DNA of 64,000 nt from CAVVGB01 sp963747715 (GCA_963747715.1 CAVVGB010000003.1:472429-536428); one strand, 5' to 3'; counted from the first letter of the stretch, positions 8,410 to 19,349 are shown. Translations and numbers: made by a program. Notes: a model not told the origin generated them from the letters alone.

Positions 8410-11353
8410 ATGCGTCGCGCACATCGAACACCCCTCCTCGTCGTTCTCGCCTTCGCGTGCGCGTGCCTACCGGCCGCAGCGGCGTCGGAAGCGTCCGACC
8501 GTCCCTCCGGCAAGACGTCCCCGAGATTTCGGACGGTCGCAGGCGAGCTGATCGTCGGCTTCGAGGACCGTGTCTCGGCCCGCGGGCAGCGCCGCACGCT
8601 CTCGAAGGTGGTCGTCTCGACGAAGGAGCGGTTCGGCCGGATCGATGCCGCCCTCGTCGCCGTGCCACGCGGTGAGCTCGCCGAGACCCTCGCGGAGCTC
8701 CGCGCGGACCCCCGCGTTCGGTACGTCGAACGGAACTACCGCGTCCAGGCGGCCAACCACAGCTCGCCGAACGATCCCTCCTTCCACCAGCAGTGGGGGC
8801 TCGACAACTTCGGACAGACGGTGAACGGCGCGCCCGGAACGCCCGACGCCGACATCGACGCCGAGGAAGCGTGGAACACCAGTCGCGGCAGCGCGAACGT
8901 CGTCGTCGGCATCCTCGACACCGGCCTCGACGTCACCCATCCGGATCTGGCCGGGAACGTGTGGGTCAATCCCGGAGAGAACTGCGCAGGCTGCCGCAGT
9001 GACGGGCTCGACAACGACGGGAACGGCTACGTCGACGACTGGCGCGGCTGGGACTTCGTGAACAACGACAACAATCCGAACGACGACAACGGGCACGGCA
9101 CGCACGTGGCCGGGATCATCGGCGCGACCGGCAACAACGGCGTCGGCGTCGCCGGACTGAACTGGGACGTCGAGCTGATGCCGCTCAAGTTCCTGAACGC
9201 GAACGGCAGCGGGACGACCGCCGATGCGATCGAGGCGCTGCTCTATGCGAACGCCAACGGCGCCGACCTGACGAACAACTCGTGGGCCGACGCTCCGTTC
9301 TCGCAGGCGATGCTCGATGCGATCAACCAGGCCGACTCGGCCGGCTCGCTGTTCGTGGCCGCGGCAGGCAACGACGGCCTCGACCGCGACACGTACACCG
9401 ACTACCCGGCCGCGTACGACGCTCCCAACATCGTCGTGACGGCGGCGACGGATTCCAACGACGCCAGGGCGTGGTTCTCGGGCTACGGCGCGAAGAGCGT
9501 CGACCTCGGCGCGCCGGGCGTCAACGTCTACTCGACGTGGCGCCTCGGCACGTACAAGTTCGCCTCCGGGACCTCGATGGCCACGCCGCACGTGGCCGGT
9601 GCGGCCGCGCTCGCGAAGGCAACCTTCCCCGGCGCGAGCGACCTCGGTCTCAAGGCGCTTCTTCTTCGCACCGCCGATCCGAACGCCTCGCTCGCCGGCC
9701 GGACGACTACCGGCGGACGGCTGAACGCGAACGCGGCCGTCACCTGCTCGGACGCGCCATTCGTCTGGCTCGACGCGCCCGCCGCCGGGTTCACCGTCAG
9801 CTCGGAGCGCCCGGTCGAGCTCCGCGCCATCGCGACGAGGTGCGCCGATCCCTCGGGAGTCACGGTCACCGCCGATGCGAACGGCACGCCCCTCGAGCTC
9901 ACGCCGCGGGGCGACGGCCTCTACACGGCGACCTACACGCCGACGGACGCCGGTGCGCTCACGCTGACCGTCTCGGCGACGGTCGGCGCGCTCACCGACA
10001 GCCGCTCGGTGTCCGGCAGCTCGCTGCGCGCCTACTCGATCGCACCGGGCGGAGCGCCCGTCACGATCACGGCCGCGCCGAACGAGGACGTGAACGTTGC
10101 CTTCGCCGGAACCGAGGGACAGCGAATCGCACTGCGGATGACCGGCGTCTCGATCGGCACCTCGAGCTGTTGCAGCACGCTCGTCTCCATCCGGAATCCG
10201 AACGGTACGGCGCTTTTGTCGCCCTCCTACGTCGGGACGTCGGGTGCCTTCATGGACACGAAGACGCTGCCGGCCACCGGCGACTACCTCATCCTCGTCG
10301 ACCCACAGGCCACGGCGAGCGGCGACATGACGCTCACGCTGTACGACGTGCCTCCCGACTCGACCGCGGCGATCGACGCCGACGGTCCGCCGTTGACCGT
10401 CACGAGCACGACGCCCGGCCAGAACGCGAGGCTCACCTTCGACGGCGCCGCCGGTCAAAAGGTCGCGCTCGAGATGAGCGACGTCACGATCGGCCCGTCG
10501 AGCTGCTGCAGCACCAAGGTCTCCATCGTGAAGCCCGACGGCACGGCCCTGGCCTCGCCGACGAGCGTCGGCACCTCCGGTGGCTCCATCGACGCGAAGA
10601 CGCTCCCTGCGACCGGCACCTACACGATTCTCGTCGACCCGCAGAGCAACGCGACCGGGAGTATGACCCTCACGCTCCATACCGTTCCGCCCGACGCAAC
10701 CGGCTCGATCACGCCTGGCGGGGCGCCGGTGACGATCACCACCACCGCGCTCGGACAGAACGCGCAACTGACGTTCAACGCGACGGTGGGACAGCGGATC
10801 TCCCTCGAGCTGACCGACGTCGACGTCGGCACGTCTTCGTGCTGCAGCGCGATGGTCTCCATCATCCGGCCGAACGGGACGAACCTCGTCTCGCCGACCT
10901 ACGTCGGGACGAACGGAGCCTTCGTGGACACGAAGGCCGTGACCTCGACCGGCACGCACACGATCCTGTTCGACCCGCAGGGCGGCGTGAGCGGCAGCGC
11001 CACGCTCCGCCTCTACGACGTCCCCGCGGACGCCGGCGGAACGTTGTCGATCGGCGGTGCGCCCGCGTCCCTGTCCGTCGCGACGCCGGGGCAGAACGCG
11101 CGACTCACGTTCTCGGGCACCGCCGGCCGAAGCGGTCACGCTGACCGCGAGCGGCGTCACCATCGGCACCTCCGGCTGCTGCAGCACGATGGTCTCGGTC
11201 CTCAGGCCGGACGGCACGAAGCTCGTCTCGCCGACCTACGTGGGCACGAACGGCCGCTCGCTCACGATGACGCTCTCGGCTTCGGGAACGTACGCCGTCG
11301 TCGTCGACCCGCAGGGTGCCGCGACCGGCGGAATGACGCTCGGGCTGAGCTAG
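8410..11353 (+). CDS. secreted subtilisin-like (S8) serine protease with four C-terminal repeats, one frameshift
   Basis: Signal peptide (1-25), an I9-type propeptide (about 45-115), then a peptidase S8 domain with the full triad: Asp170 in GILDTG, His229 in NGHGTHVAG, Ser389 in SGTSMATPHVAG. After a short linker domain come four repeats of about 110 residues (roughly 10030-10370, 10375-10705, 10706-11035, 11036-11353). Each resembles a pre-peptidase C-terminal beta-sandwich and carries the adjacent-cysteine motif SSCCS or SGCCS. Within repeat 4 the frame shifts at 11125-11130, where one extra C explains the break; continuing in the new frame restores the repeat to the stop at 11351-11353. 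Likely a read error rather than a dead gene. Confidence 0.85.
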
Positions 11354-11574
11354 CGGTTCGGATCGTCCGGGCCGCCGGGCCCGAAGAACTCCTGCTCCTC
11401 GGCTCCGCGCGCGACGTCGGTCGGCGTGCGCTTGGAGAACGCCAGCACGAGGAGCCAGCCGAGCACGACCAGCGCCGCCAGGATGAGCAGAACCGCAAGC
11501 GCCGGCCCGCCGAACGCGAAGCCGAGACCGACGAGCGTGCCCACGACGACGAGGACGATGACGATTGCGGTCAC
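11350..11574 (-). CDS. small two-helix membrane protein (74 aa)
   Basis: GTG at 11574 with AGGTGAG just upstream. Residues 2-24 and 29-50 are strongly hydrophobic, and the tail is polar and ends in Gly, Pro and Asp. Its stop overlaps the protease stop on the other strand by four bases (CTAG, 11350-11353). It is probably co-transcribed with the membrane gene at 11571-12092, which it overlaps by four bases. Function unknown. Confidence 0.6.
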   Translation of the reverse strand: MTAIVIVLVVVGTLVGLGFAFGGPALAVLLILAALVVLGWLLVLAFSKRTPTDVARGAEEQEFFGPGGPDDPNR

Positions 11575-12092
11575 GTGCTCACCTGTTTCCGGCGCTCGAG
11601 GTAGCGAAACGCGCGCCGGTGGGTATCCGATGTCCGTGAGCGATCGGGTGCAGCGGCGCTGGGAGAGGCGTGGGTCGTGGGTGATCGCCGTTTCATCGGC
11701 GCGGCCGTGCTCGTCGCTGCGCTGTGGCTGCTGTTGCCGCTCACGTTGTAGCTCGGTGACTGTCCGTGGTAACTGATCAGGGTCGTGATCATCCCTGTCA
11801 GCGCGATCCCGGGCCCGACCTCGACCAGGAGGCGCGCGTCGTCGCTGCGCTCGACGTCGAGCACGAGCCCGCCGACGCCGATCCACACCGCGCAGGCGAG
11901 CGCGGGTAGCAGCAGGACGATGACGTCGCGGTCGTGCCACGGACGGCCGCGCTTCCTCCAGAGCACGTAGTCCGCCGCGGTGAAGGCGGCGGCGAGAACA
12001 CCCGGGACGATGCCCGTGACCACTTCCTGCGACGAAGCGGCGACCACGACGCCGATCACCACGATCGGAGGCGTGAGCCACGACGGAAGCAT
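11571..12092 (-). CDS. hypothetical membrane protein
   Basis: ATG at 12092 begins MLPSWLTPPIVV; a TTG at 12116 is possible but would overlap the start of the divergent MFS gene. Four hydrophobic segments cover roughly the first 110 residues (from the 12092 start); the last ~65 residues are Ser/Thr/Arg-rich and hydrophilic and could be out of frame, since another frame on the opposite strand there is hydrophobic. No family recognised. Confidence 0.5.
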   Translation of the reverse strand: MLPSWLTPPIVVIGVVVAASSQEVVTGIVPGVLAAAFTAADYVLWRKRGRPWHDRDVIVLLLPALACAVWIGVGGLVLDVERSDDARLLVEVGPGIALTGMITTLISYHGQSPSYNVSGNSSHSAATSTAAPMKRRSPTTHASPSAAAPDRSRTSDTHRRAFRYLERRKQVST

Positions 12093-12115
12093 CGGCTGAG
12101 AGTATCCAGGTCGCA

Positions 12116-13375
12116 ATGAGCTCCCAGGCCGGCATTCGCGCGATCCTCTCCGACCGCGCCGTCACGACGGTGGTCGCGGTCGCTTTCGTGCTCATGCTCG
12201 GCGGCGGCCTCGTGCTACCGATCCTGCCGCTCTATGCGCGCTCGTTCGGCGTCGGCTACACGGAGACGGGGATTCTCGTCGCGGCGTACGGCGGAGCACG
12301 GCTCATCGTCGACCTAGCCGCCGGTCCCGCGGTCGACCGCTGGGGGGAGCGCACGTGCGCCGCCGCCGGGCTCGTCGGGGTGGCGATCGGGTCGCTGCTG
12401 ACCGCGCTCGCGCCGGTGTTCGTTCTCGCGGTCGTCTTCTGGGCAGTCGCCGGGGCAGGATCGGCGCTCGTGATCGCGGCCCTTTACAGCCACCTGCTCC
12501 GCGTCGTGCCCAAGGAGCGCATGGCACGCACGCTCAGCATCTTCTACGGGTCGTTCAACGGCGGGTTCGTAGCCGGCAGCTTCCTCGCGGGTATCGTCGC
12601 GTCGGCGCTCGGCCTCGCCGCTCCCCTCGTCTTCAGCGCCGGCCTCGCCGTCGTCGCGGCCGGGCTCTACCTGCGGTTCGTCCCGCTGCCGAGAAGCCGT
12701 CGTGCGTCGCCCGAGCTGACCCCCGAGGAGGTCCTCCTGGAACGCGACGTGGGGGCTATGCGCCGATGGCGCACGAGCGTGTCGGACCTCTTCCGCACGC
12801 CCGGGTTCCTCGCCGTGATCGTCACCAACCTCGCGTATCTGTGGGTCGTCGCGGCCATCTTGGACACGTTGGTGCCGCTGTTCGGGAAAGAAGAGCTCGG
12901 GATGTCGACGCAGGCGATCGGCGTCGTCTTCGCGCTCGTGCTCATCACCGAGTTCACCGTTCTCTACCCGGCGGGCGTGCTCGCCGACCGGCGGGGCCGC
13001 AAACCGGTGCTCGTTCCTGCGCTGGCCGCGCTTGCCCTCCTCTGCGCCTCGTTCGGATTGGCGGAAACGGCGATCATGCTCGGCTTCCTGATGGCCCTCA
13101 GCGGGTTCGCGTTCGGCTTCGCCGGCGTTCCTCCCGCTGCGATGCTCGCGGACGTCGTGCCGGAGGAGCGCTCGGGCACGGGCGTGGGGGTGTTCCGCTT
13201 CTGCGGCGACGTGGGCTTCACGGTCGGCCCGCTCGTCGCGGGCCTGACGACGACCGCGTTCGGCTTCGAAGCGGCGTTCGCCATCGCTGCCGTGCCGGCG
13301 CTGGTCGCGCTTGTCTTCGCACTGCGAACGGAGGAGACGCTCAGGCCCGCTGCCGCGGGCTCGAGTACCGCCTGA
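12116..13375 (+). CDS. MFS transporter (DHA1-like)
   Basis: 419 residues with about 12 hydrophobic helices in two halves joined by a charged cytoplasmic loop (about residues 195-225). The loop-2/3 motif is DRWGER and the equivalent in the second half is DRRGRK, as in drug/H+ antiporters of the major facilitator superfamily. Its last 35 bases overlap the 3' end of the convergent copper-ATPase gene. Substrate cannot be told from sequence; efflux of a small molecule is likely. Confidence 0.85.
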   Translation: MSSQAGIRAILSDRAVTTVVAVAFVLMLGGGLVLPILPLYARSFGVGYTETGILVAAYGGARLIVDLAAGPAVDRWGERTCAAAGLVGVAIGSLLTALAPVFVLAVVFWAVAGAGSALVIAALYSHLLRVVPKERMARTLSIFYGSFNGGFVAGSFLAGIVASALGLAAPLVFSAGLAVVAAGLYLRFVPLPRSRRASPELTPEEVLLERDVGAMRRWRTSVSDLFRTPGFLAVIVTNLAYLWVVAAILDTLVPLFGKEELGMSTQAIGVVFALVLITEFTVLYPAGVLADRRGRKPVLVPALAALALLCASFGLAETAIMLGFLMALSGFAFGFAGVPPAAMLADVVPEERSGTGVGVFRFCGDVGFTVGPLVAGLTTTAFGFEAAFAIAAVPALVALVFALRTEETLRPAAAGSSTA

Positions 13376-15428
13376 GGCGCAGGCTGTTCGAGACGACGAA
13401 CAGGCTCGAGAACGCCATCGCGCCGGCCGCGATCATCGGGCTCAGCACGCCGGCGACCGCGAGCGGAATCGCGGCGACGTTGTAGGCGAAGGCCCAGAAG
13501 AGGTTGCCCTTGATCGTTCCGAGCACGCGCCTGGACAGGCGAATCGCATCGGCTGCCGCTCGGAGGTCTCCTGACAGGAGCGTCAGGTCGCTCGCCTCGA
13601 CCGCCACGTCGGTGCCCGTGCCGATCGCGATGCCGAGGTCGGCCTGCGCCAGCGCCGGCGCGTCGTTGATCCCGTCGCCGACCATCGCGACGACCTCGCC
13701 GCCTTGCTGGAGCCGTTCCACCTCGGCGGCCTTATCGGCGGGCAGGACCTCCGCGAGCACGCGCTCGATGCCGACGTCGTCCCCGATCCGCCGCGCCTCG
13801 GTCTTCGAGTCGCCCGTGACGAGCACCGGCTCGAGCCCGAGCGAGCGCAGGTCGGCGACGGCCTCGCGGCTGGTGGGCTTGACGACGTCCGCGACGACGA
13901 GCGTCCCGCGCAGCTCCCCGTCCAAGCGCACGGCGATGCCGCCGTCTTCGCGTCCCACCACGACCTCGTGCCCTTCGACACGCCCGCGGACGCCGACGCC
14001 CGGCTGGTTCTCGAAGCTCTCCGCGCGGGGAAGAGGGCCGAGCTCCTCGCGCGCCGCGCTCGCAACCGCGCGAGCGACGGGATGCTCGCTCGCGTCTTCG
14101 AGCGCGCCCGCGAGACGCAGAACGTCGGTCCTGCTCGCACCGTTCACCGGAACGACGTCGACGAGCCGCATCCGTCCCTCGGTGACCGTTCCGGTCTTGT
14201 CGAGCAGGATCGTGGTGGCGCGGCGCGTCTGCTCGAGCACCTGAGGCCCCTTGATGAGCACGCCCAGCTGCGCGCCGCGTCCCGTCCCAACGATGAGCGC
14301 GGTGGGCGTCGCGAGGCCGAGCGCACACGGGCAGGAGATGATGAGGACGGCGACCGCTGCGGTGAAGGCCTCGGACGCGTCGCCGGTCGCAATCAGCCAA
14401 CCCGCAAGGGTCGCGAGCGACAGCGCGATCACGATCGGGACGAACACCGCTGACACGCGATCGGCGAGCCGCTGGATGGGCGCCTTGCCCGCCTGCGCCG
14501 CCGCGACGAGCTGTGCGATCTGCGCGAGCGCCGTCTCGGCGCCGACCTTGGTCGCCTGCACGATCAGCCGACCAGAGGTGTTGATCGTCGCGCCGGCGAC
14601 CTCGGAACCGGGCCTGACGTCGACCGGAACGGGCTCACCGGTGAGCATCGACCGGTCGACGGCCGACTCGCCCTCGGTCACGACGCCGTCGGTTGCGATC
14701 TTCTCGCCGGGACGCACGACGAACACGTCGCCGACGCGCACCTGGTCGATGGGGACGGCGACCTCCTCGCCGGCGCGAAGCACCCGCGCTTCCTTCGCGC
14801 CGAGCTCGAGGAGCGCGCGGATGGCGGCGCTGGAGCGGCGGCGCGCGCGCGTCTCCAAGAAACGCCCGAGCAGGATGAGCGTCGTGATGACGGCGCCCAC
14901 CTCGAAGTACGTGTCTGCGTCGTCGAGGGCGACCAGCGCGACCACCGACCACCCCCAGGCCGCGAGCGTGCCGATCGAGACGAGCGTGTCCATGGTCACC
15001 GAGCGGTGGCGAAGGTTGAGCGCGGCTCCGCGGTGGAACGGCCAGCCGGCCCACAGGACGACCGGCGTCGCGAGAGCGAGCGCGATCCACTCCCAGCCGT
15101 CGAACTGCAGCCGCCCGACCATCGCAAGGAGGACGAGCGGCGCGGTCAGGGCGGACGCCACGAGGAGGCGCAGGCGGAGGTCGGGCCGCTCTCCCTCCTC
15201 GCGCCGCTCGAGCGTCGCGCCGTAGCCGACCGACTCGACGGCGCGCACGAGGTCGTCGGGGCTCACCCGGGCCTCGTCGTACCGCACCGCCGCCTGCTCG
15301 GTGGCGAGGTTCACGGTCGCATCGACGCCCTCCAGCTCGTTCAGGCGCTTCTCGATCCGGCTCGCGCAGCCGGCGCACGTCATGCCCTCGAGCTCGAGAT
15401 CGACGCGGCGGGTGAGGGTGGCGGTCAT
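13341..15428 (-). CDS. copA: copper-translocating P1B-type ATPase (CopA-like)
   Basis: 695 residues. A single N-terminal heavy-metal domain carries GMTCAGC (Cys18, Cys21). It has the eight-helix P1B layout with the ion-binding SCPCALGLATP in helix 6, phosphorylation motif DKTGT, SEHP in the nucleotide-binding domain and hinge GDGINDAP. The CPC motif plus YN in helix 7 and MAFSSLFVVSNSLRLRR in helix 8 fit the Cu(I) exporters. It pumps Cu(I) out of the cytoplasm using ATP. No copper chaperone or CsoR regulator is adjacent. Confidence 0.93.
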   Translation of the reverse strand: MTATLTRRVDLELEGMTCAGCASRIEKRLNELEGVDATVNLATEQAAVRYDEARVSPDDLVRAVESVGYGATLERREEGERPDLRLRLLVASALTAPLVLLAMVGRLQFDGWEWIALALATPVVLWAGWPFHRGAALNLRHRSVTMDTLVSIGTLAAWGWSVVALVALDDADTYFEVGAVITTLILLGRFLETRARRRSSAAIRALLELGAKEARVLRAGEEVAVPIDQVRVGDVFVVRPGEKIATDGVVTEGESAVDRSMLTGEPVPVDVRPGSEVAGATINTSGRLIVQATKVGAETALAQIAQLVAAAQAGKAPIQRLADRVSAVFVPIVIALSLATLAGWLIATGDASEAFTAAVAVLIISCPCALGLATPTALIVGTGRGAQLGVLIKGPQVLEQTRRATTILLDKTGTVTEGRMRLVDVVPVNGASRTDVLRLAGALEDASEHPVARAVASAAREELGPLPRAESFENQPGVGVRGRVEGHEVVVGREDGGIAVRLDGELRGTLVVADVVKPTSREAVADLRSLGLEPVLVTGDSKTEARRIGDDVGIERVLAEVLPADKAAEVERLQQGGEVVAMVGDGINDAPALAQADLGIAIGTGTDVAVEASDLTLLSGDLRAAADAIRLSRRVLGTIKGNLFWAFAYNVAAIPLAVAGVLSPMIAAGAMAFSSLFVVSNSLRLRRYSSPRQRA

Positions 15429-15460
15429 GCCACTCCGAATTATCGCTACGGGCTAGACCC

Positions 15461-16286
15461 CTACGGCCGGATCCTGAAGCTGTCTACGAGGCCGCCGGAA
15501 GGGTTGACGGCGTACAGCCGCAGCACGTCGTCCTTGGCGACGACGTACAGGAAGCCGCGCACAGCCCGGCCGGCCTGACGCTTGGGGTAGGAGCTCGGGC
15601 ACGATCGGAGCGAATAGAGCTCCTGGCCGCCGCCTCCGTGCACGACGTAGCGAACGCCGTTGTGCTTCGCGAACCGCTGGTAGTTGTGATCGTGACCGGA
15701 CAGGACGAGGTCGGCGCCGTGGCGTTCGAAGAGCGGGACCCAGCGCGCGCGGACGCCCGGATCGCTCAGGTAGCCCCCGCACGTGTACGCCGGGTGGTGG
15801 AACGCGACGATCTGCCACCTCGCGGTGGAGTCGCGCAGCCGAAGACGGAGCCACGCGCGCTGCTTGTCGGACCACACCGAGTTGGAGTTGAGCAGGAAGA
15901 GCTCGACGTTCCCGACGACGCGGCGGTAGCGCGACCGCGGCATCCCGAGCTCGTCGAACTCGTAGCGCCCGCCCTGGACGCGCACGTCGTGGTTGCCGAG
16001 CGTTCCGGCCACTGCGACACCCGCGTCCGCGAGCCAGCCGAAAGCTGTCGGTCCAGTTGTCGTGGAAGGCGGTCGGGCTCTCGGTGTAGTCGTTGTCGCC
16101 GAGCGTCACGAGAACGTGGGCGGGGTGCGTCTCCTCCCACGTGCGCACGGCGGCGCCCATGGTCTCTTGCCTGCTTCCGCCGACCCCGAAGTCACCGATC
16201 GCGAGGATCCGCGTCGCCTCGCCCGTCTGCGCGCTCAGCGCAAGCGTGGGCGCGACGACGATCGCTGCAAGCGAGGAACGACCCAC
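15461..16286 (-). CDS. secreted calcineurin-like metallophosphatase, one frameshift
   Basis: The N-terminal part (from ATG 16286) has a signal-like hydrophobic start and the metal ligands GDFG and GDND. The downstream part, in another frame, has GNHD, HHPAYT and SGHDHNYQR, together completing the five metallophosphoesterase motifs of a purple-acid-phosphatase-like enzyme. The break is at 16041-16043, where removing one A from an AAA run restores the reading SFGWLADAGVAVAG. Probably a base-calling error. Likely an exported phosphomonoesterase with a two-metal centre. Confidence 0.8.
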
Positions 16287-16306
16287 TCGGCGAGGGTAGC
16301 GAAGCT

Positions 16307-17553
16307 CTACGAGCGCATGGGCTCGACTGACACCATGCCCGGCTCGCGTTGCAGCTTTCCTGGCGGCAGGAGGAAGAAGAACAGCGCGGCGAAGATCCCG
16401 ACGGGGAGCGCCAGGGCGAGGAAGATCTCACCGTCGCCGCGGCCGACGAGCCAGAGGCCAACGAGAGCTGTCGGTCCCCACACGCCCTCCCAGGCGAGGT
16501 TGATGACGCCCTGATACGAGCCGCGCAGGCGCTCGGGCGCGAGCTCCGCCGAGACGGCCGACGCCACGGGCGCGATCAGCATCTCGCCGGCGGTCAGGAC
16601 GACGACCGCGACGAGCAGGGCGCCGATGCTCGTGAACGGGAGCAGGATCGCAAGTGCGGTGCCCTTGCAGCACGGCACCGGCGGCGAGGACGTTGCGGCT
16701 GCTTTCCGCGAGGCCCAGCGCGAGATCGGATACTGGAAGATCGTCACGAGGATCGGGTTGATCCCGAGCACGAGGCCCCACGTGACGACCGCGAGCCCAC
16801 GCTCCTCGTGCAGGAACACCGGGAGCGCCTCCTCGAAGAACGCGTAGCTGAAGGTGGCCATCGCGGTTCCGATCGCGAGGATGACGAGCAGACGGTCGCG
16901 CAGCGCCTCGCGGAAACGCGCGGGCTCCTCCTCCGCCACGCTTTCCGGGACGGCTTTCCGGCAGAGCCCGGAAGGCGATCACGAGGTAGCCGAGGATCGC
17001 GAGGCCGGCGAGGAGGTACGTCGTGCGCATCGAGGTGAGCCAGATGACGAGCGCGCCGATCGGCGGGCCGACGGCGAAGCCGGCGTTGGCCATCATGTGC
17101 CAAAGGCCGTACGCCTCGGTGCGCAGGCCGGGCTCGACCACGTCGGCGACGTACGCTCCCGCGGCCGGCTCGAAGATGCTGTTGAAGGCCCCCCAGGCGA
17201 TCGTCACGAGGATGACCTGCCAGAAGGTCGTCGACGAACGCGAACCCGGCCGCCGAGACGCCTGCGCCGGCAAGGCCCCCGATCATGATCGGCCGTCGCC
17301 CGATCCGGTCTGCGAGCACTCCGCCGAGCGGCTGGCCCGCCAGGCTGACGGTCGTCCAGACGAGCATCATCACGCCGGTCTGAGCCGCCGTGATGCCGAC
17401 CGGGCCCGTCAGGTACAGCGTCATGTAGGGCACGGCGATGCCGAAGCCGAGCGACTGCACGGCCTCTCCGGCGAGCATGAACCAGTACGGCCGGGGGAAC
17501 CGGGCCGCGTGGGACCGCGCGCGTGCGACGCTCTCGGGGAAGAGTCGGGTCAC
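16307..17553 (-). CDS. MFS transporter, two frameshifts
   Basis: Three overlapping frames together give one MFS protein of about 415 residues: the first helices and motif DRIGRR (17553 to about 17230), the middle helices with a helix-rich YGLWHMMANAGFAVGPPIG stretch (about 17230 to 16945), and the last six helices to the stop at 16307. Breaks lie near 17228 and 16945. It sits 20 bases upstream of the metallophosphatase on the same strand. The repeated one-base slips here and in neighbouring genes suggest uncorrected reads. Substrate unknown. Confidence 0.78.
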
Positions 17554-17589
17554 GCGGCGATTCTAGGTGGGGCCTAGACTGCCGCCGCC

Positions 17590-18684
17590 GTGGACGTCGA
17601 GTTCGTTCTCATCGCCCTCGTCGCCGTCGCGCTCTTCTTCGACTTCACGAACGGCTTCCACGACACGGCGAACGCGATCGCTACCAGCGTCTCGACGCGT
17701 GCCGTCTCTCCCCGCCTCGCCGTGCTCGGCGCTGCGATCCTCAACTTCGCCGGCGCCTTCGTCTCGTTCGAGGTCGCGGCGACCGTGGCAAAGGGGATCG
17801 TTGATGCCGACGTCATCACGCCCGAGGTCGTTCTTGCCGGCCTCGTCGGTGCGATCACCTGGGACCTCATCACGTGGTACTTCGCGCTTCCGACGAGCTC
17901 GAGCCACGCGCTCATCGGCGGAATCGCGGGCTCGGCGATCGCGGCCAACGGCGTTGACGTCGTCAACAAGGACGGCCTGGTGCACAAGGTGCTTATCCCG
18001 TCGCTGGCCGCTCCGGTGCTCGGCATCGTCGGAGCGGGCGCGCTCATGCTCGGGCTCTTCTGGATCATCCGCAAGCAGGCTCCCGGCGTCGTCAACCGCG
18101 TCTTCCGGCGCCTCCAGCTCGTGTCGGCGAGCTTCGTCGCGTTCACGCACGGAACCAACGACGCGCAGAAGACGATGGGCATCATCGCCCTCGGTCTCGT
18201 CGCGACCGGCCACCTGTCCGAGGACTTCGACCGGCCGCCGATCTGGGTGATCGTGACGTCAGCGGCTGCGATGGGGCTCGGCACCTACGCGGGCGGATGG
18301 AGAATCATTCGCACGCTCGGTCAGCGCGTTGCCAAGCTCGAGCCGCCGCAGGGATTCGCGGCGGAGACTGCGACGGCCACGATCCTCTGGTTCACCGCGC
18401 ACCAGGGCTTCCCCGTCTCGACGACCCACACCATCTCGGGCTCGGTGCTCGGCGCCGGCGCGAGTCGAGGCCTGCACGCGGTGCGCTGGGGAGTGGCGGG
18501 GAACATCCTGCTCGCCTGGGTCCTGACGATGCCCGCCGCCGGCGCGATCGGAGCCGGAATGGAGGTGCTCACACGCCTGCCCGGAGGCGCGCTGATCGTC
18601 TTTCTGCTGACGATCGTGATCGCGGCGGTCGCGTTTACCGCGCGCTCGTGGCAGTCACGCCGGCTCGGCTTGTCGCCGGCCTAG
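17590..18684 (+). CDS. pit: PiT-family low-affinity phosphate transporter
   Basis: 364 residues with about ten helices and both copies of the PiT signature: FDFTNGFHDTANAI near residue 17 and FTHGTNDAQKT near residue 185. GTG start at 17590. It carries metal-phosphate with protons into the cell. It converges on phoU with the two stop codons adjacent (18682-18684 and 18685-18687), so low-affinity uptake lies beside the high-affinity Pst operon. Confidence 0.92.
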   Translation: MDVEFVLIALVAVALFFDFTNGFHDTANAIATSVSTRAVSPRLAVLGAAILNFAGAFVSFEVAATVAKGIVDADVITPEVVLAGLVGAITWDLITWYFALPTSSSHALIGGIAGSAIAANGVDVVNKDGLVHKVLIPSLAAPVLGIVGAGALMLGLFWIIRKQAPGVVNRVFRRLQLVSASFVAFTHGTNDAQKTMGIIALGLVATGHLSEDFDRPPIWVIVTSAAAMGLGTYAGGWRIIRTLGQRVAKLEPPQGFAAETATATILWFTAHQGFPVSTTHTISGSVLGAGASRGLHAVRWGVAGNILLAWVLTMPAAGAIGAGMEVLTRLPGGALIVFLLTIVIAAVAFTARSWQSRRLGLSPA

Positions 18685-19347
18685 CTAGTGCGAGGCATCC
18701 GTGAACTCGCGGAACTCGCCCGTGACGAGGAAGGCGGTCTGCTCGCCGATGTCGACGGCGTGGTCGCCGATTCGCTCGAGGCAGCGCGAGACCACGATCA
18801 TCCGCAGGCCCCATTCGCGTAGGTCGGGGTCGCCCCCCAGTTCGAGCACGTGCTGGACGACGCGCCGGTTCCCGCGGTCGATCAGCTCGTCGAGCTCGAC
18901 GAGCGACTCAGCCTGCTCGAGGTTGCGCTCCGCGAACGAATCGAGGGCGACGCGGATCATCTCCTCGGCCCGCGACCCCATCTCCTCGAAGGCCTCGAGG
19001 AGCGTCGTGTCCGGCGAGACGTCGCTGACGAGCTTCGTCAGTTTGGCGACGGTCACGCAGTAGTCGGCCATGCGCTCGAGGTGGAGGTTGATGTGGAGGG
19101 TGGCGAGCACGAGGCGAAGGTCGACCGCGACCGGCGTTTGCCGTGCGAGGAGCGACTGGATGCCCTCTTCGATCGCGAGGTAGCTCTGGTCGACCTCGTC
19201 GTCGAAGGCGATGACCTCGTCGGCGAGCTCGACGTCCTGATTCGTGAGTGAGTTGAGGCAGCCGCGGAGCGCTCGCAGGACCTGCTGGCCCTCTTCGTGG
19301 AGGGTGGCGTCGAGCTGATCGAGCTCTTCTTGGAGAGTGACCCGCAT
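18685..19347 (-). CDS. phoU: phosphate signalling regulator PhoU
   Basis: 220 residues starting MRVTLQEELDQLD at ATG 19347. Two three-helix PhoU repeats are visible, each with the metal-binding type E/DxxxD motifs (for example EVIAFDDEVDQ and RIGDHAVDIGE). PhoU links the Pst transporter to the histidine kinase, silencing phosphate-starvation signalling when phosphate is plentiful. It is the last gene of pstSCAB-phoU, two bases after the pstB stop. Confidence 0.93.
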   Translation of the reverse strand: MRVTLQEELDQLDATLHEEGQQVLRALRGCLNSLTNQDVELADEVIAFDDEVDQSYLAIEEGIQSLLARQTPVAVDLRLVLATLHINLHLERMADYCVTVAKLTKLVSDVSPDTTLLEAFEEMGSRAEEMIRVALDSFAERNLEQAESLVELDELIDRGNRRVVQHVLELGGDPDLREWGLRMIVVSRCLERIGDHAVDIGEQTAFLVTGEFREFTDASH

Positions 19348-19349
19348 GG

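Noticed and set aside
8467..11217. Very long minus-strand frame (916 codons) opposite the protease
   Set aside because: It is Arg/Gly/Val-rich with no domain pattern and mirrors the codon bias of the protease gene; a shadow frame of high-GC DNA.
11632..11760. Possible small plus-strand membrane peptide (hydrophobic LVAALWLLLPLTL end)
   Set aside because: It needs a frameshift to connect to a start and lies antisense to a longer frame; too weak to annotate.
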